This document shows, piece after piece, positions 24,264 through 34,575 of a stretch of 64,000 bases of DNA (its first letter is position 1; the number at the start of each line of letters is the position of its first letter). Source of the stretch: Branchinecta lynchi (taxonomy: Eukaryota; Arthropoda; Branchiopoda; Anostraca; Branchinectidae); NCBI GenBank assembly GCA_023053575.1, contig JAKZAP010000014.1:18874938-18938937 (forward strand), in the 5' to 3' direction. The notes beneath the pieces are model-generated. The model had not been told where the DNA came from and did not search any database. It saw only the letters and a list, made by a program, of their open reading frames with translations. The position numbers were made by a program, and so were the translations under genes.

Positions 24264-26430
24264 AACAAGAGCTATGAGCTCATATGGAACTTGTTATGAG
24301 TAGGTGATAGAAGAAAGTAGATGAGAATGTCACAAAATACCACCTTCAACCTCCCTAGGTTCGGACCAAGAAATAGGATATCTAGCTTGTACAGTCTTGT
24401 ATATCCAAGTCATCAGATCTTATCACCCATAAAGTTTCACTCGAATCGGACCACCTGTTGGCATTACTGACTAGGGAAGTCAGTAATTTCCGGATTCCCA
24501 TTCCCTTAGCTCCCTCAAAAATGGTCGGATCCAGGAACGGAAGTTTTCTTAGGGCATCATGTCGGGTTCTTAAGTCTATTTGGTCGGGTCAGTGATATAC
24601 CCGCCAAGTCTTATCGTCCTTGGGACATCTGGAATTGTCATAACTCGAGATCACTGGAATTCCGGGAAACCTCCTCCAACTTCCCCCAAAGAGTCCCGGT
24701 AAGATCTGGTTCTGTCAAGAACGTGTCTACAAGGCTTATGCTTGTTTTTCCTATCTAATTCTATCTCTGATCCCTCGACTCTAAGCGTTTCGCGAGATTT
24801 TCGGTGGTCCCCTCCAACTCCCCCCATAAGTATCAGATCCGGTCCGGACTTCGCGTAGAACATCTGAGACGGTTGCTCTTTCCATTAGCCAAATTTCATT
24901 AAAATCCGATCACCCGTTCAAAAGTCAGGCATGCCACTAGATTCTGGATTCCCCATCCCTCCACGCCCCCCACGATGGTAGGATCGGGGAAACAACTATT
25001 ATCAAGGCAGTCTGGTCGAGTCCCTGATACGCCTATACCCGCCAAGTCTTATCGTCCTTGGGACATCTGGAATTGTCATAACTCGCGATCCCTGGAATTC
25101 CGGGAAACCTCCTCCAACTTCCCCCAAAGAGTCCCGGTAAGATCTGGTTCTGTCAAGAACGTGTCTACAAGGCTTATGCTTGTTTTTCCTATCTAATTCT
25201 ATCCCTGATCCCTCGACTCTAAGCGTTTCGCGACATTTTCGGTGGTCCCCTCCAACTCCCCCCATAAGTATCAGATCCGGTCCAGACTTCGCGTAGAAAA
25301 TCTGAGACGGTTGCTCTTTCCATTAGCCAAATTTCATTAAAATCCGATCACCCGTTCAAAAGTCAGGTGTGCCACTAGATTATGGATTCCCCATCCCTCC
25401 ACGCCCCCCACGATGGTAGGATCGGGGAAACAACTATTATCAAGGCAGTCTGGTCGAGTCCCTGATACGCCTACCAAATTTCATCGTTCTAGTACCAAAC
25501 CCGCGGAATCCCCGAATTCCCCCCCCCCCCCCTACTACCCCCACAGTGCCTCAATCCGGCCCGGTTATGTCAATGACTCTAAGAATTGAGCAAGTTCTTC
25601 CCACCAAGTTTCGTCATAATCCCTCCAATCTAAGCGTTTCCCAAGATTTCCGGTTTTCCCCTCAAGCTCCCCCCCCCCAAGTCACCGGATCCGGTCCGGA
25701 TTTTAAGTTGATCGTCTGAGGCACAAGGTCTCTCCAAATATCCAATTTCATTGCTATCCGACCACCCGTTCGAAAGTTATAAATACCTCAAGATTCAGGA
25801 TTCCCCCTCCCTCCACTCCCCCCACGATGCTCGGATCGGGGAAGTGACTATTTCCAGCTTAATCGTTTCAGGTCCCTGGTATGCCTGCCAAGTTTTATTG
25901 TCCTAGCACATCCGGAAGTACGATCTAGCGGATAACCGGAAATCCCCCCTCGACCCCCCACCGTGCTCGAATCCAGTCCGGTTATGTCAACAATGTATCT
26001 AGGACTTGTGCTTGTTCTAACCACCAAGTTTCATCCCGATCCCTCTACTCTACGGGTTTTCCAAGATTCCCCCCCCTCCAGCTCCCCCCTCCCCCCAAAG
26101 TAACCGGATCCGGTCCGTATTTTAATCGGGTCGTCTGAAACATGGGGTCTCTCCAAATATCAAGTTTCATTAACATCCGATCACCCGTTCAAAAGTTATA
26201 AATACCTCTAGTTTCCGGATTCCCCTTCCCTCCACTCCCTTCACAATGCTCGGATCGGTGATGTGACTATTTCCAACTTAATCTTTTGGGGTTCCTGATA
26301 TGCCTGCCAAGTTTCATCGTCCTAGCTTATGTGGAAGTGCCCAAACTAGTAAAGCCTTGACAGACCGACAGACCGACGGACGGACAAAAATTGCGATCGG
26401 TATATGGCACCTGGCCGAAGGGATTGAAAA
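24264..26430 (+). mobile_element. modular repeat family E, copy 1 (near full length)
   Basis: Starts with AACAAGAGCTATGAGCTCAT and ATGGAACTTGTTATGAGTAG, the 5' signature shared with copies at 56.9 and 60.3 kb. It ends after GACGGACGGACA, GCGATCGGTATATGGCAC and CTGGCCGAAGGG, the family's 3' signature. The body is a string of modules of about 130-140 bp. Each has AAGTTTCAT.., ATCCGATCACCCGTTC, AAAGTTAT, a C-rich stretch (CCCTCCACTCCCCCCAC) and GGTCGGATCGGGGAA. No transposase or reverse transcriptase was found. The short inverted ends (TATGGCACTTG / CAAGTGCCATA in better copies) suggest a non-autonomous DNA element, class unknown. Confidence 0.7.
24601..25470 (+). repeat. 438-bp tandem duplication inside family E copy 1
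   Basis: CCGCCAAGTCTTATCGTCC at 24,601 recurs at 25,039, and the following roughly 420 bp are nearly identical, including GTCCCGGTAAGATCTGG and GAACGTGTCTACAAGGC. The unit holds three of the 130-140-bp modules. A similar 429-bp periodicity is present in copy 2. Confidence 0.85.
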
Positions 26431-26844
26431 TGATTGTCATACACGCATTCAGCATGTAATTCAGCATGTCTTCTTACCCGTAAATCGAACACCTCATGAA
26501 ATTCATTTAAAACTTTTTAATTTTAAAAAATTTTCCGGTTGTGGCCGGATTCGGGCGAGCTCCGGCAAGTTAATTTTCTTTTCCGATTCTGGATGTTTCA
26601 CTATCCTTAAATCGAACCTCTAATCAACATCAGATTAATCTTTTATTTTTGACAAACTTTCCGGTTTTGGCCGGATTCCGGACGATCTACTTGTCCGACG
26701 AGAAAATCATTTTCATATTTGGATTCAGCATGTCTAACTTACTCCAAAGTCGAATATCTAATCAACTTCAGATACAATTTTTACTTTTAACAAACTTTCC
26801 GGTTTAGCCGGATTCCGGGTGAACTACTGGTCCAACGAGAAAAT
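26430..26844 (+). mobile_element. modular repeat family F, copy 1, left part
   Basis: Three tandem units of about 125-140 bp, each with TTTCCGGTTTTGGCCGGATT, CCGG.CGAACTACTTGTCC, GAGAAAAT, TTCAGCATGTCTTCTTACC and CTAATCAACTTCA. The copy is interrupted at 26,844 by the 4.4-kb foldback element and resumes at 31,255. The 5' side abuts the 3' end of family E copy 1 directly. Confidence 0.75.
26840..26844 (+). repeat. target-site duplication AAAAT, left
   Basis: AAAAT at 26,840-26,844 is repeated at 31,255-31,259. The uninterrupted family F sequence at 63.9 kb reads GAGAAAATGG, so one AAAAT is ancestral and the second was created by insertion. Confidence 0.85.
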
Positions 26845-27000
26845 CAGGGTGGGGAACGTGGTCCACCAGTCTCTTTCGCGGAACACACCAGTCTCACTGT
26901 TTTGAACAACCAGTCTCATAAAAATAGTGCCAAGAACCAGCAGTGTCGGAAACGAGACCAACAATCTCAAATTCAGACCAACAGTCTCATCTAATTTCCA
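26845..27000 (+). repeat. subterminal ACCAGTCTCA repeats, left end
   Basis: At least six copies of (A/G)CCA(G/A)(T/C)CTC-type motif (CACCAGTCTC, CACCAGTCTCAC, AACCAGTCTCAT, GACCAACAATCTCA, GACCAACAGTCTCAT) lie in the first 150 bp, mirrored at 31,100-31,240. Clustered subterminal motifs of this kind often serve as transposase binding sites; that role is inferred. Confidence 0.7.
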
Positions 27001-27630
27001 ATTTTTAAGTAAAAAAGTGTCTTCTTTGTTTTTCTCTGTCAGTCCCTTGAATTACGCGCTTGTGACAGCAGGACAGGTAGAGTGAAGCTTGGGCTTTCCA
27101 TACATGTATTTATCTCTGCTATTGGCTTGGTACTTCTCAGCGAGTAGGGCTTTGAAAAAACAAACAAATTTATTTTTTTTATTTTCTGTGTTGTTTAATA
27201 GAATTCTGCTACTCTGCCAACTACTACAGGCAATGTGAAGCTCTGGACTTTCAAACCATATATGATTCACTGTTACTGGATTACCAAGTGTCATATTGGG
27301 TTGCTCTGAATAATTGTTTTGGTGAGCAAATATAATTTCTGGTTTGTCTCTGCGATTTCTTGGGATTTTCTAACTTTACAACCAGTTTTGGTAGATTTAA
27401 GCATGGAATTTCCACAGAAAAGTGTATCTCTGATATTGGCTTAGTCAGTTTCTTGCTGGTGTCCTCTGATAAACTCGTTAGCTGTGTTTTTTTTTAACTG
27501 ACCTGCTTGACCCTGTTGAACGTTTTGTTGTCTCACTCTTCAGTTCACCTGACTGCCTGGTCCAATACTAGTTCGTTCCATGCATTTTCCATGCTTAAAA
27601 TACTATTCTGGGTCTGTCTATACACAACTA

Positions 27631-28515
27631 CAGTAAGCGGTCAAGTAACACTCAATGGAACCTATTATCGCTCACCAGAGCTGCGTTTGATTCGCATTTC
27701 CAGTAGACTTAAGTTATCACTTTGCCGTTGTATTTGCTATTCTCAGTTGACTGATAGCGTTCAATTTATCCAATCTATTGAGATTGTCGACTGAAAGTTG
27801 ACTTTTAACAAACGAGAACAACTGGTCATTCGTTCCATGGTTAACCGGTTAACCTACAGTAAGCGGTCAAGTAACACTCAACGGAACCTATTATCGCTCA
27901 ACAGAGCTGCGTTCGATTCGCATTTCCAGTTGACATAAATCCTCATTTTGCCGTTTTATTTGCTATTCTCAGTTGACTGACAGCGCTCGATTTACCCAGT
28001 CGACTGAAATTGTCGATTAAAAGTTGACTTTTGACAACCAAGAACAAATGGTCATTCGTTCCATGGTTAACCGGTTAAGCTACAGTAAGCGGTCACGTAA
28101 CGCTCAATTGAACTTATTATCGCTCACCAGTAATGGTTTCGATTTGCATTTCCAGTTGACTTAAATCATCTTTTTGCTGTTTTATTTGCTATTCTCAGTT
28201 GACTGATAGCATTCAACTTATCCAGATGACTGAGATTGTCGACTAAAAGTTGACTTTTGGTGATTGAGAACAAATGGTCATTCGTTCCATGGTTAGCTAG
28301 TTAACCTACAGTAAGCAGTCAAGTATCGCTCAATGGGACCTATTATCGCTCACCAGATCTGTGTTGGATTCGCATTTCCAGTTAACTTAAATCATCATTT
28401 TGTAGTTTTATTTGCTATTCTCAGTTGACTGACAGCGTTCGATTTATCCAGTTGACTGAGTCGACTAAAAGTTGACTTTTGACAACTGAAAACAAATGGT
28501 CATTCATTCCACGGT
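27631..28515 (+). repeat. 226-bp tandem repeats, left arm (four units)
   Basis: CAGTAAGCGGTCAAG starts at 27,631, 27,857, 28,083 and 28,309, exactly 226 bp apart; the fourth unit is shorter. Each unit is rich in palindromes: AAAGTTGACTTTT, GTCGACTAAAAGTTGAC and a GGTTAACCGGTTAACC-like junction (perfect at 27,839-27,854). Confidence 0.92.
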
Positions 28516-29160
28516 TAACCGAGAATATAAGCGTAGGTTGAGAAAAAGATTGCGGATTCCAACCCACGGGGCACCTTTTACTGGCCATCTCAAATTGCGG
28601 CCATGAGTCCGACATTTTTTCATGTTCTAACAAATCTGGTGCTACAGAGTACGCTACCTACCCAATGATGGTAAAAAAAAAAAAAAAAAGCTTATTGTTA
28701 ATGTTTTACACTGGCTATGGAAGTCCTAGCTAAAAGTGTTCAAGTTAACCTATATGAACTAACGTAAAGGCACTCACTCTGGTAATTTTTGTTTTGTTGG
28801 TTTTGGTGATTCTTTTTTCACATACCATATGTTCTTTACTAGTCCTCCATGAATATTCCTCTCACTCTTTTTCTAATTGTTGAAGTACGATCTCCTCTAC
28901 AGATGTTACTCTTGTTATAGGAACATACTATTCTATGTTACAAACATACTATTGTTTGTATGTTGAAGTACTATAGATGGGTGCACGTAAGAGGCCTCTT
29001 CATGAGACCTTCAAATTGAAGCGGCTACGTACAGCATCATAAAGGAGACAAGCAGAGGGTAATTTTAGTAATTGACTAAATGTTATAGAGCATGATTAGG
29101 TCGCTTTGTCATATTGTTTTAGTGATGTTCCCTTACCTTCTAAAGTTTTCACACCCTTGC
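28516..29160. other. loop region of the foldback element
   Basis: Single-copy DNA between the opposed 226-bp arrays. Part of it (TTCACATACCATATGTTCTT and the following roughly 110 bp, 28,815-28,930) is repeated at 29,390-29,490, where it lies between two right-arm 226-bp units. No protein motif was recognised. Confidence 0.7.
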
Positions 29161-30482
29161 CACAAGCTAAATCAGACAATATGAATCAACTGAGAACAGC
29201 AAATAAAACAGTAAAATGATGATCTAAGTTAGCTGGAAATGCGAACAGAATGCAGCTCTGGGGAGTGATAATAGGTTCTATTGAGCGATACTTGACTGCT
29301 TACTGTAGGTTAAGCGGTTAACCATGGAATGAATTACCATTTTTATCTCCATCGTCAAAAGTCAACTTTTTGGTTATTCTTTTTTCACATACCATATGTT
29401 CTTTGCTAATCCTCAATGAATATTCCTCTCACTCTTTTTCTAATTGTTGAAGTATCCTCTACAGATGTTGCTCTGGTTATAGGGACATACTATTGTATGT
29501 CCCAAGAGCTAAATCGAACAATATGAATCAACTGAGAACACAGCAAATAAAACAGTAAAATGATGATTTAAGTTAGCTGGAAAATTCGAATAGAATGCAG
29601 CTCTGGTGAGTGATAATAGGTTCCACTGAGCGATACTTGACTGCTTACTGTAGGTTAACCGGTTAACCATGGAATGAATTACCATTTTATCTCGATCGTC
29701 AAAAGTCAACTTTTAGTCGACAATCTCAGTCGACTGGATAAATTGAATGCTAACTGAGAATAGCAAATATAACAGCAAAAAGATTATTTCAGTCAACTGG
29801 AAATGCAAATCAAACGCAGCTCTGGTGAGCGATAGCAGGTTCCATTGAGCAATACTTGACCGCTTACTGTAGGTTAACGGTTAACCATGGAACAAATGAT
29901 ATTTGTTCTTGGTCTCAAAAGTCAAATTTTAGTCGACAATCACAGTCGACTGGATAAATCGAACCAGTCAACTGAGAATAGCAAATAAAATGGCAAAATG
30001 ACGATTTGAGTTAACTGGAAATGCGAACCAAATGCAGCTCTGGTGAGCGATAAAATGTTACACTGAGCGAAACTTGACCGCTTTCTTTAACCGGTTATCC
30101 ATGGAACGAATGAACATTTGTTCTCTGTTGTCAAAAGTCACCTTTAGTCGACAATGTCAGTCAACTGGAAAAATTGAACGCTATCAGTCAACTGAGAATA
30201 GCAAATAAAACGGCAAAATGATGATTTAAGTCGACTGGAAATGCGGATCGACTGCAGCTCTGGTGAGCGATGATAGGTACATAGAGCGTTACTTGACCGC
30301 TTACTGTAGCTTAACCGCTTAACCATGGAATGAATGACCATTTATTCTTGGTCGTCAAAAGTTAAATTTTCGTCGACAACATCAGTCGACTGGATAAATC
30401 GAACGCTATCAGTCAATGCGAATCCAACGCAGCTCTGGTGAGCGATAATAGGTTCCATTGAGCGAAACTTGACCACTTACTA
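29160..30482 (-). repeat. 226-bp tandem repeats, right arm (about five to six units)
   Basis: Reverse-complement copies of the 227-bp-class unit. CTGTAGGTTAA-type boundaries occur near 29,303, 29,648, 29,867 and 30,304, with a degenerate one near 30,086. The 345-bp spacing of the first pair is explained by about 120 bp duplicated from the loop. Spacing otherwise is 218-220 bp, slightly shorter than in the left arm. Confidence 0.85.
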
Positions 30483-31254
30483 TAGTTGTGTAGAGACAGC
30501 CCCAAAATAGTATTTTAAGCATGGAAAATGCATGGAAAAATAATGGAAAGAACTAGTACCGGACCAGGCAGTCAGGTGAACTGAACAGTGCAGGGCAGTT
30601 AAAAAAAAACAGCTAATGAGTTTACCATAGGAACCCAGCAACCAACTGAATAAGCCAATATCAGAGATACGTGGATCTGTGGAAAGCTCATGCTTACCAA
30701 AACTGGTCGTAAAGTTAGAAAATTTCAAGAAATCGCGTCGACAGACTAGAAATTACTTTTGTTTACCAAAACAATTTTTTCAGAGCAACAGAATATGACA
30801 CTTGGTAATCCAGTAACAGTGAATCATATATCGTTTGAAAGCCCAGGCTTCACTTTACCTGTAGTAGTTGGCAGAGTAGCAGAATCCTATTAAACAACAC
30901 ACAAAACAAAAAAATAATTTGTTTGCTTTTTCAGAGCCCTACTCGCTGAGAAGTACCAAGCCAATAGCAGAGATAAATACATGTATTGAAAGCCCAAGCT
31001 TCACTCTACCTGTCGTGCTGTCACAAGCGCGTAAATCAAGGGACTGACAGAGAAAAACAAAGAAAACAATATTTACTCTAAAAAAATTGGAAATTAGGTG
31101 AGACTGTTGGTCTGAATTTGAGACTGTTGGTCTCGTTTCTGAGACTGCTGGTTCCCGGCGCCATTTTTATGAGACTGGTGGTTCGAAACAGTGAGACTGG
31201 TGTGTTCGATTTTCAAAACGGCCGTGAGACTGGTGCACCACATTCCCCACCCTG

Positions 31255-31565
31255 AAAATGGTTTTCATATTCGTGTTGTGTATGTCGTCTTACCCCGTAA
31301 TCGACTATCTCATTAGCTTTTAAAACATATTTGATTCGCCCCTTAATTTTAAACCCCTCCCCTTCCCCTAAATATGCAGCTATCGGGCCCATCTAAGAAA
31401 ACAATTTTCTCTTGACTTGAAGAATCCTCACACCAAGTTTCATCAAAATATCTCATTCCCTTCGAGAGTTATCGTGCTGACGACGGACGGACCGACGGAC
31501 AGACCGACAACTTTTGCAATGTCAAAGGTATCCCTCCACTTACGTTTTGGGATCCCAAAAAGAAC
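31255..31565 (+). mobile_element. modular repeat family F, copy 1, right part
   Basis: Continues family F after the foldback insertion: GGTTTTCATATTCGTGTT, ATCGACTATCTCATTAGC, CACACCAAGTTTCATCAAAA, GAGAGTTATCGTGCTGACGA, a GACGGACGGACC run and the 3' signature CTCCACTTACGTTTTGGGA followed by TCCCAAAA. Confidence 0.75.
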
Positions 31566-32215
31566 AATTCAGAAACATATTCAGCGTATCTCCTTATCCC
31601 TATAAAGAGCATCTAATAACTTCAAATAAAACTTTTACCTTATAAAATGTCCGGTTTCAACCGGATTCTAGACGAATTATATTTTCGGGTAAAAAGTGAG
31701 TGTCGTATACAGACTCAGCGTCCTTTCTTAGCCCTAAATATGTCATCTAATTAACTTCAAACAAACCTGTCGCTTTTAATAAATTTTACGCTTTGGCCGG
31801 ATTCCGGGCGAACTAATTGTCGGACGATAAAATGGTTTTCATTATTGTGTTCAGCATGTTTTCTTACCCCATACTCGAACATCTAATCAACTTCAAATAA
31901 ACTTTTAAATCTAACCAACTTTCCATTCTTTGCCGGATTCCGGAAGAACTACATATCCGGCAAGAAAATGAATTTCACTACTGTGTTCACCATGTCTTCT
32001 TACCCCATAATCGACTATCACATTAGCTGTTTAAAAATATTTTGCTTGCCCCTTAATTTAAACCCCCTCCCCCACCCCTAAATGTAGGGCTACAGAGCCC
32101 ATCTACGAACTCAACCTTACTCTTGACCGAAAGAATCCTCACACCAAGTTTCATCAAAATACTCCATTCCCTTCGAGAGTTATCGTCCCTCCACTTATGT
32201 TTTGGGATCCCAAAA
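31566..32215 (+). mobile_element. modular repeat family F, copy 2
   Basis: Three CCGGATTCCGG units, then the CACACCAAGTTTCATC sentence and ending in TATGTTTTGGGATCCCAAAA. The GACGGACGGAC run present in copies 1, 3 and 4 is missing before the terminal segment. Confidence 0.7.
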
Positions 32216-32734
32216 CTAACTAACACACGAACAAAACTAAGCGAATTAAATTATAAATCACATCATTCTGTACAAAGAATCTAAACAACAAAAGACGAAG
32301 AAAAAGGAAAAATGAATTCCAAAACAACGCTTACCCATAGTGTTCCATCATTTCACCCTCCCTAAGCGTTTGAATAATACGAAGTCACTCCTGTATGAGT
32401 GATTTATACATATCATTCACAACTGTACAAAACTTCGCAATTAGATCATTAATCCAGCCCCTTTCCCCACTCCAGTTACTTATTAATTAGGGAAAATAGG
32501 CGGCAGACATCCAGTTATAAATTTACACGAGGAATAAACATTTTCCATCGTTAAAGCATAAGGAACGGGAACAAAATTGTTCTCAGGGATCGCCAGAAGA
32601 ATATTAAAACAAGACCAAAGGTTTCGATGGAATCGGGATCCCACAAATCTTTTTTTGATCCAGACAGTTGGGTCTTGTTTTCGCCAGATGGAGTCTTCGC
32701 CAGGCCAATCATCGGAGAAAACCAGGTTCATATA
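32216..32734. other. intergenic stretch, no gene recognised
   Basis: AT-rich DNA between family F copies 2 and 3. The open frames over 32,483-32,924 are short, overlap on both strands and match nothing I recognise. Confidence 0.55.
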
Positions 32735-33794
32735 TACCTCTATAAGCCATATCTATTTTGACATACTGACCGAAACTTCCTGCTTTACTGCAACCAAATT
32801 TCCGGTTTCGGCCCAATTCCGAGCGAACTACTTATCCAGCAAAAGAAAGAAAATTCAGAAAAGAATTCAGCGGATCTCCTTTTCCCTAGAAAGAACATCT
32901 AATCAGCTTCAAATAAAACTTTAACTTATGCTAATTTTTCCGGTTTCAACCGGATTTCAGACGAATAATATGTTCGGGTAAAAACTGATTGTCGTATACA
33001 GACTCAGCGTCTCCTCTTACACATAAACCAGTCATCTAATCAACTTTAAATAAAACTTTTGCTTTTAACAAATTGTCCGGTTTTGGCCGGATTCCAGGCG
33101 AACTAAATGTCCGGGTAGAACATACTTTTCACAGAACTCTTCAGCATGTCTTCTTACCTCCAAATCGAACATCTAATCAACTTAATTAAAGCTTTTACTT
33201 TTATTAACAAACTTTCCGGTTTTGGCCGGATTCCGGGCGAACTAATTGTCCGGGTAGAACATATTTTTCACAGAAGTCTTCAGCATGTCTTCTTACCTCA
33301 AAACCGAACATCTAAACAACTTAGTTAAAACTTTTACTTTTATTAACAAACTTTCCGGTTTGGCCGGATTCCAGGCGAACTAATTGTCCGGGTAGAACAT
33401 ACTTTTCACAGAAGTCTTCAGCATGTCTTCTTACCTCCAATCGAACATCTAATCAACTTAGTTAAAACTTTTACTTTTATTAACAAACTTTCCGGTTTTT
33501 GCCCGATTCCGGACGAACTACTTGTCCTGCGAGATAATGGTTTTCATTATTGTTTTCAGCATGTCTTCTTACCTCATAACCGACTATCACATTAGCTGTT
33601 TAAAAATGTTTTGTATGTCCCTTTATTTAAACCCCCTCCCTTAAATGTAGGGATGCAGAGGCCATCTACGAACCTGACCTTACCCTTGGCCCAAAGAATC
33701 CTTACACCAAGTTCCATCAAAATTTCTCATTCCCATCGACATTTATTGTAGCCGACAGACGGACGGACAGAGGGACAACTTTTGTGATATAAAG
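32735..33794 (+). mobile_element. modular repeat family F, copy 3, left part
   Basis: Starts with ATATACCTCTATAAGCCATA and TCTATTTTGACATACTGACC, the same 5' signature as at 63,536. Then come six CCGGTTT..CCGGATT units, the last four spaced 137-140 bp apart. It is interrupted at 33,794 by a hAT element and resumes at 34,545 for its last 30 bases. Confidence 0.75.
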
Positions 33795-34536
33795 CAGTGG
33801 TGGTACGCGTACCCCAAGGGGTACGCGAAGGAACCAAAATTGTTTTAGTCTGTAGCTTCAAAATCTGGCCTCGCTCATTTGTGATTGCCGAAAGCCTAAT
33901 GTTACCAACAGAGGCATCACAGCCAAAATGTATCTTCAGGGGCAACAGGTAATTTTTACTTTTTTTTTTTTTTTAAATAACTGCTTTTACAAAAAATCGC
34001 GGCGCTTCGCGCCAACTCTTCTTTTTAATCGTCTGGCCGACCTTTCGGTGGGGGATGGGTACTGTCAACGCGTGCGTGACGCCTCTGCTCACAAGCCCTA
34101 GTAAAAGTCAGTGAAATAAGGTTGGTTCACATACAGTGAGCCTACTGTCGTAAAATCTGTTCCTGTGCCAAACAATATTGTCCTAAGAAGAATCGAAGAC
34201 ATTGCAAGTGATATTGTCATTCAGGTTGCGAATTAAGATAACGAAAAGGTTTGCGATGCAGGTTGATGAAAGCACAGAGAACATCAAAACCAAACACAGA
34301 AACAGGCTGACTGTAAAAAAAATATGCCGCTAATGACGTCGAGCCGAGTTTGACAAAAAATTTGCCGCAAATCAGCCTCGTGATTGCCTCATTGATTTTG
34401 TAAATATTTTTACACAAGTATGCCTTATCATTTATAACAATAACTATCGTCTTTTTCACGTTCTGAAAAAGGGGGCACGCAGTCTTTTCGAACCTTGATT
34501 AGGGGTACGCGGTACGGAAAAGGTTGGGAACCACTG
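33795..34536 (+). mobile_element. hAT transposon fragment with 8-bp target duplication
   Basis: Ends CAGTGGTGGTACGCG and TTGGGAACCACTG; flanks ATATAAAG (33,787-33,794) and ATCTAAAG (34,537-34,544) are an 8-bp duplication with one mismatch. CAGTGGT ends plus 8-bp duplication are diagnostic of the hAT superfamily. Subterminal GGGTACGCG motifs occur at both ends. The 742-bp length is far below an autonomous element; only a piece of transposase remains inside. Confidence 0.9.
34141..34310 (+). pseudogene. hAT transposase fragment (ZBED5/FAM200-like)
   Basis: Two frames joined by a shift translate to NNIVLRRIEDIASDI (stop at 34,234) and KRFAMQVDESTENIK, with DEST at 34,265-34,276. In domesticated and mobile hAT transposases of the ZBED5/GTF2IRD2 type, an RRI..MA.DI helix is followed about 20-25 residues later by the conserved LQ.DEST catalytic segment. 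The spacing fits after one frameshift. Nothing of the BED finger or the C-terminal dimerisation domain is visible. It is a dead remnant, not a gene. Confidence 0.7.
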
Positions 34537-34544
34537 ATCTAAAG

Positions 34545-34575
34545 GGTATCCCTCCACTTCCGTTTTGGGATATCA
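34545..34575 (+). mobile_element. modular repeat family F, copy 3, 3' end
   Basis: GGTATCCCTCCACTTCCGTT then TTGGGATATCAAG: the family F terminus, with the usual GGGATCCC palindrome mutated to GGGATATC. Directly continues 33,794 once the hAT element is removed. Confidence 0.8.

Larger units (their letters stand above)
26845..31254. mobile_element. 4.4-kb foldback DNA transposon, non-autonomous
   Basis: Perfect terminal CAGGGTGGGGAA / TTCCCCACCCTG ends flanked by the 5-bp duplication AAAAT. The outer arms 26,845-27,630 and 30,483-31,254 are inverted copies of each other with roughly 90 percent identity by eye. Inside them lie opposed arrays of a 226-bp unit. The centre (about 28,516-29,160) is single copy. 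No transposase frame was found; the longest open frames are under 100 codons. The CAG... ends recall hAT elements, but hAT normally makes 8-bp duplications, so the superfamily is open. The element inserted into family F copy 1 and is younger than it. Confidence 0.9.

Noticed and set aside
26845..31254. Autonomous transposon
   Set aside because: Despite its 4.4-kb length no frame above 100 codons and no catalytic motif was found; the length is made of inverted arrays.
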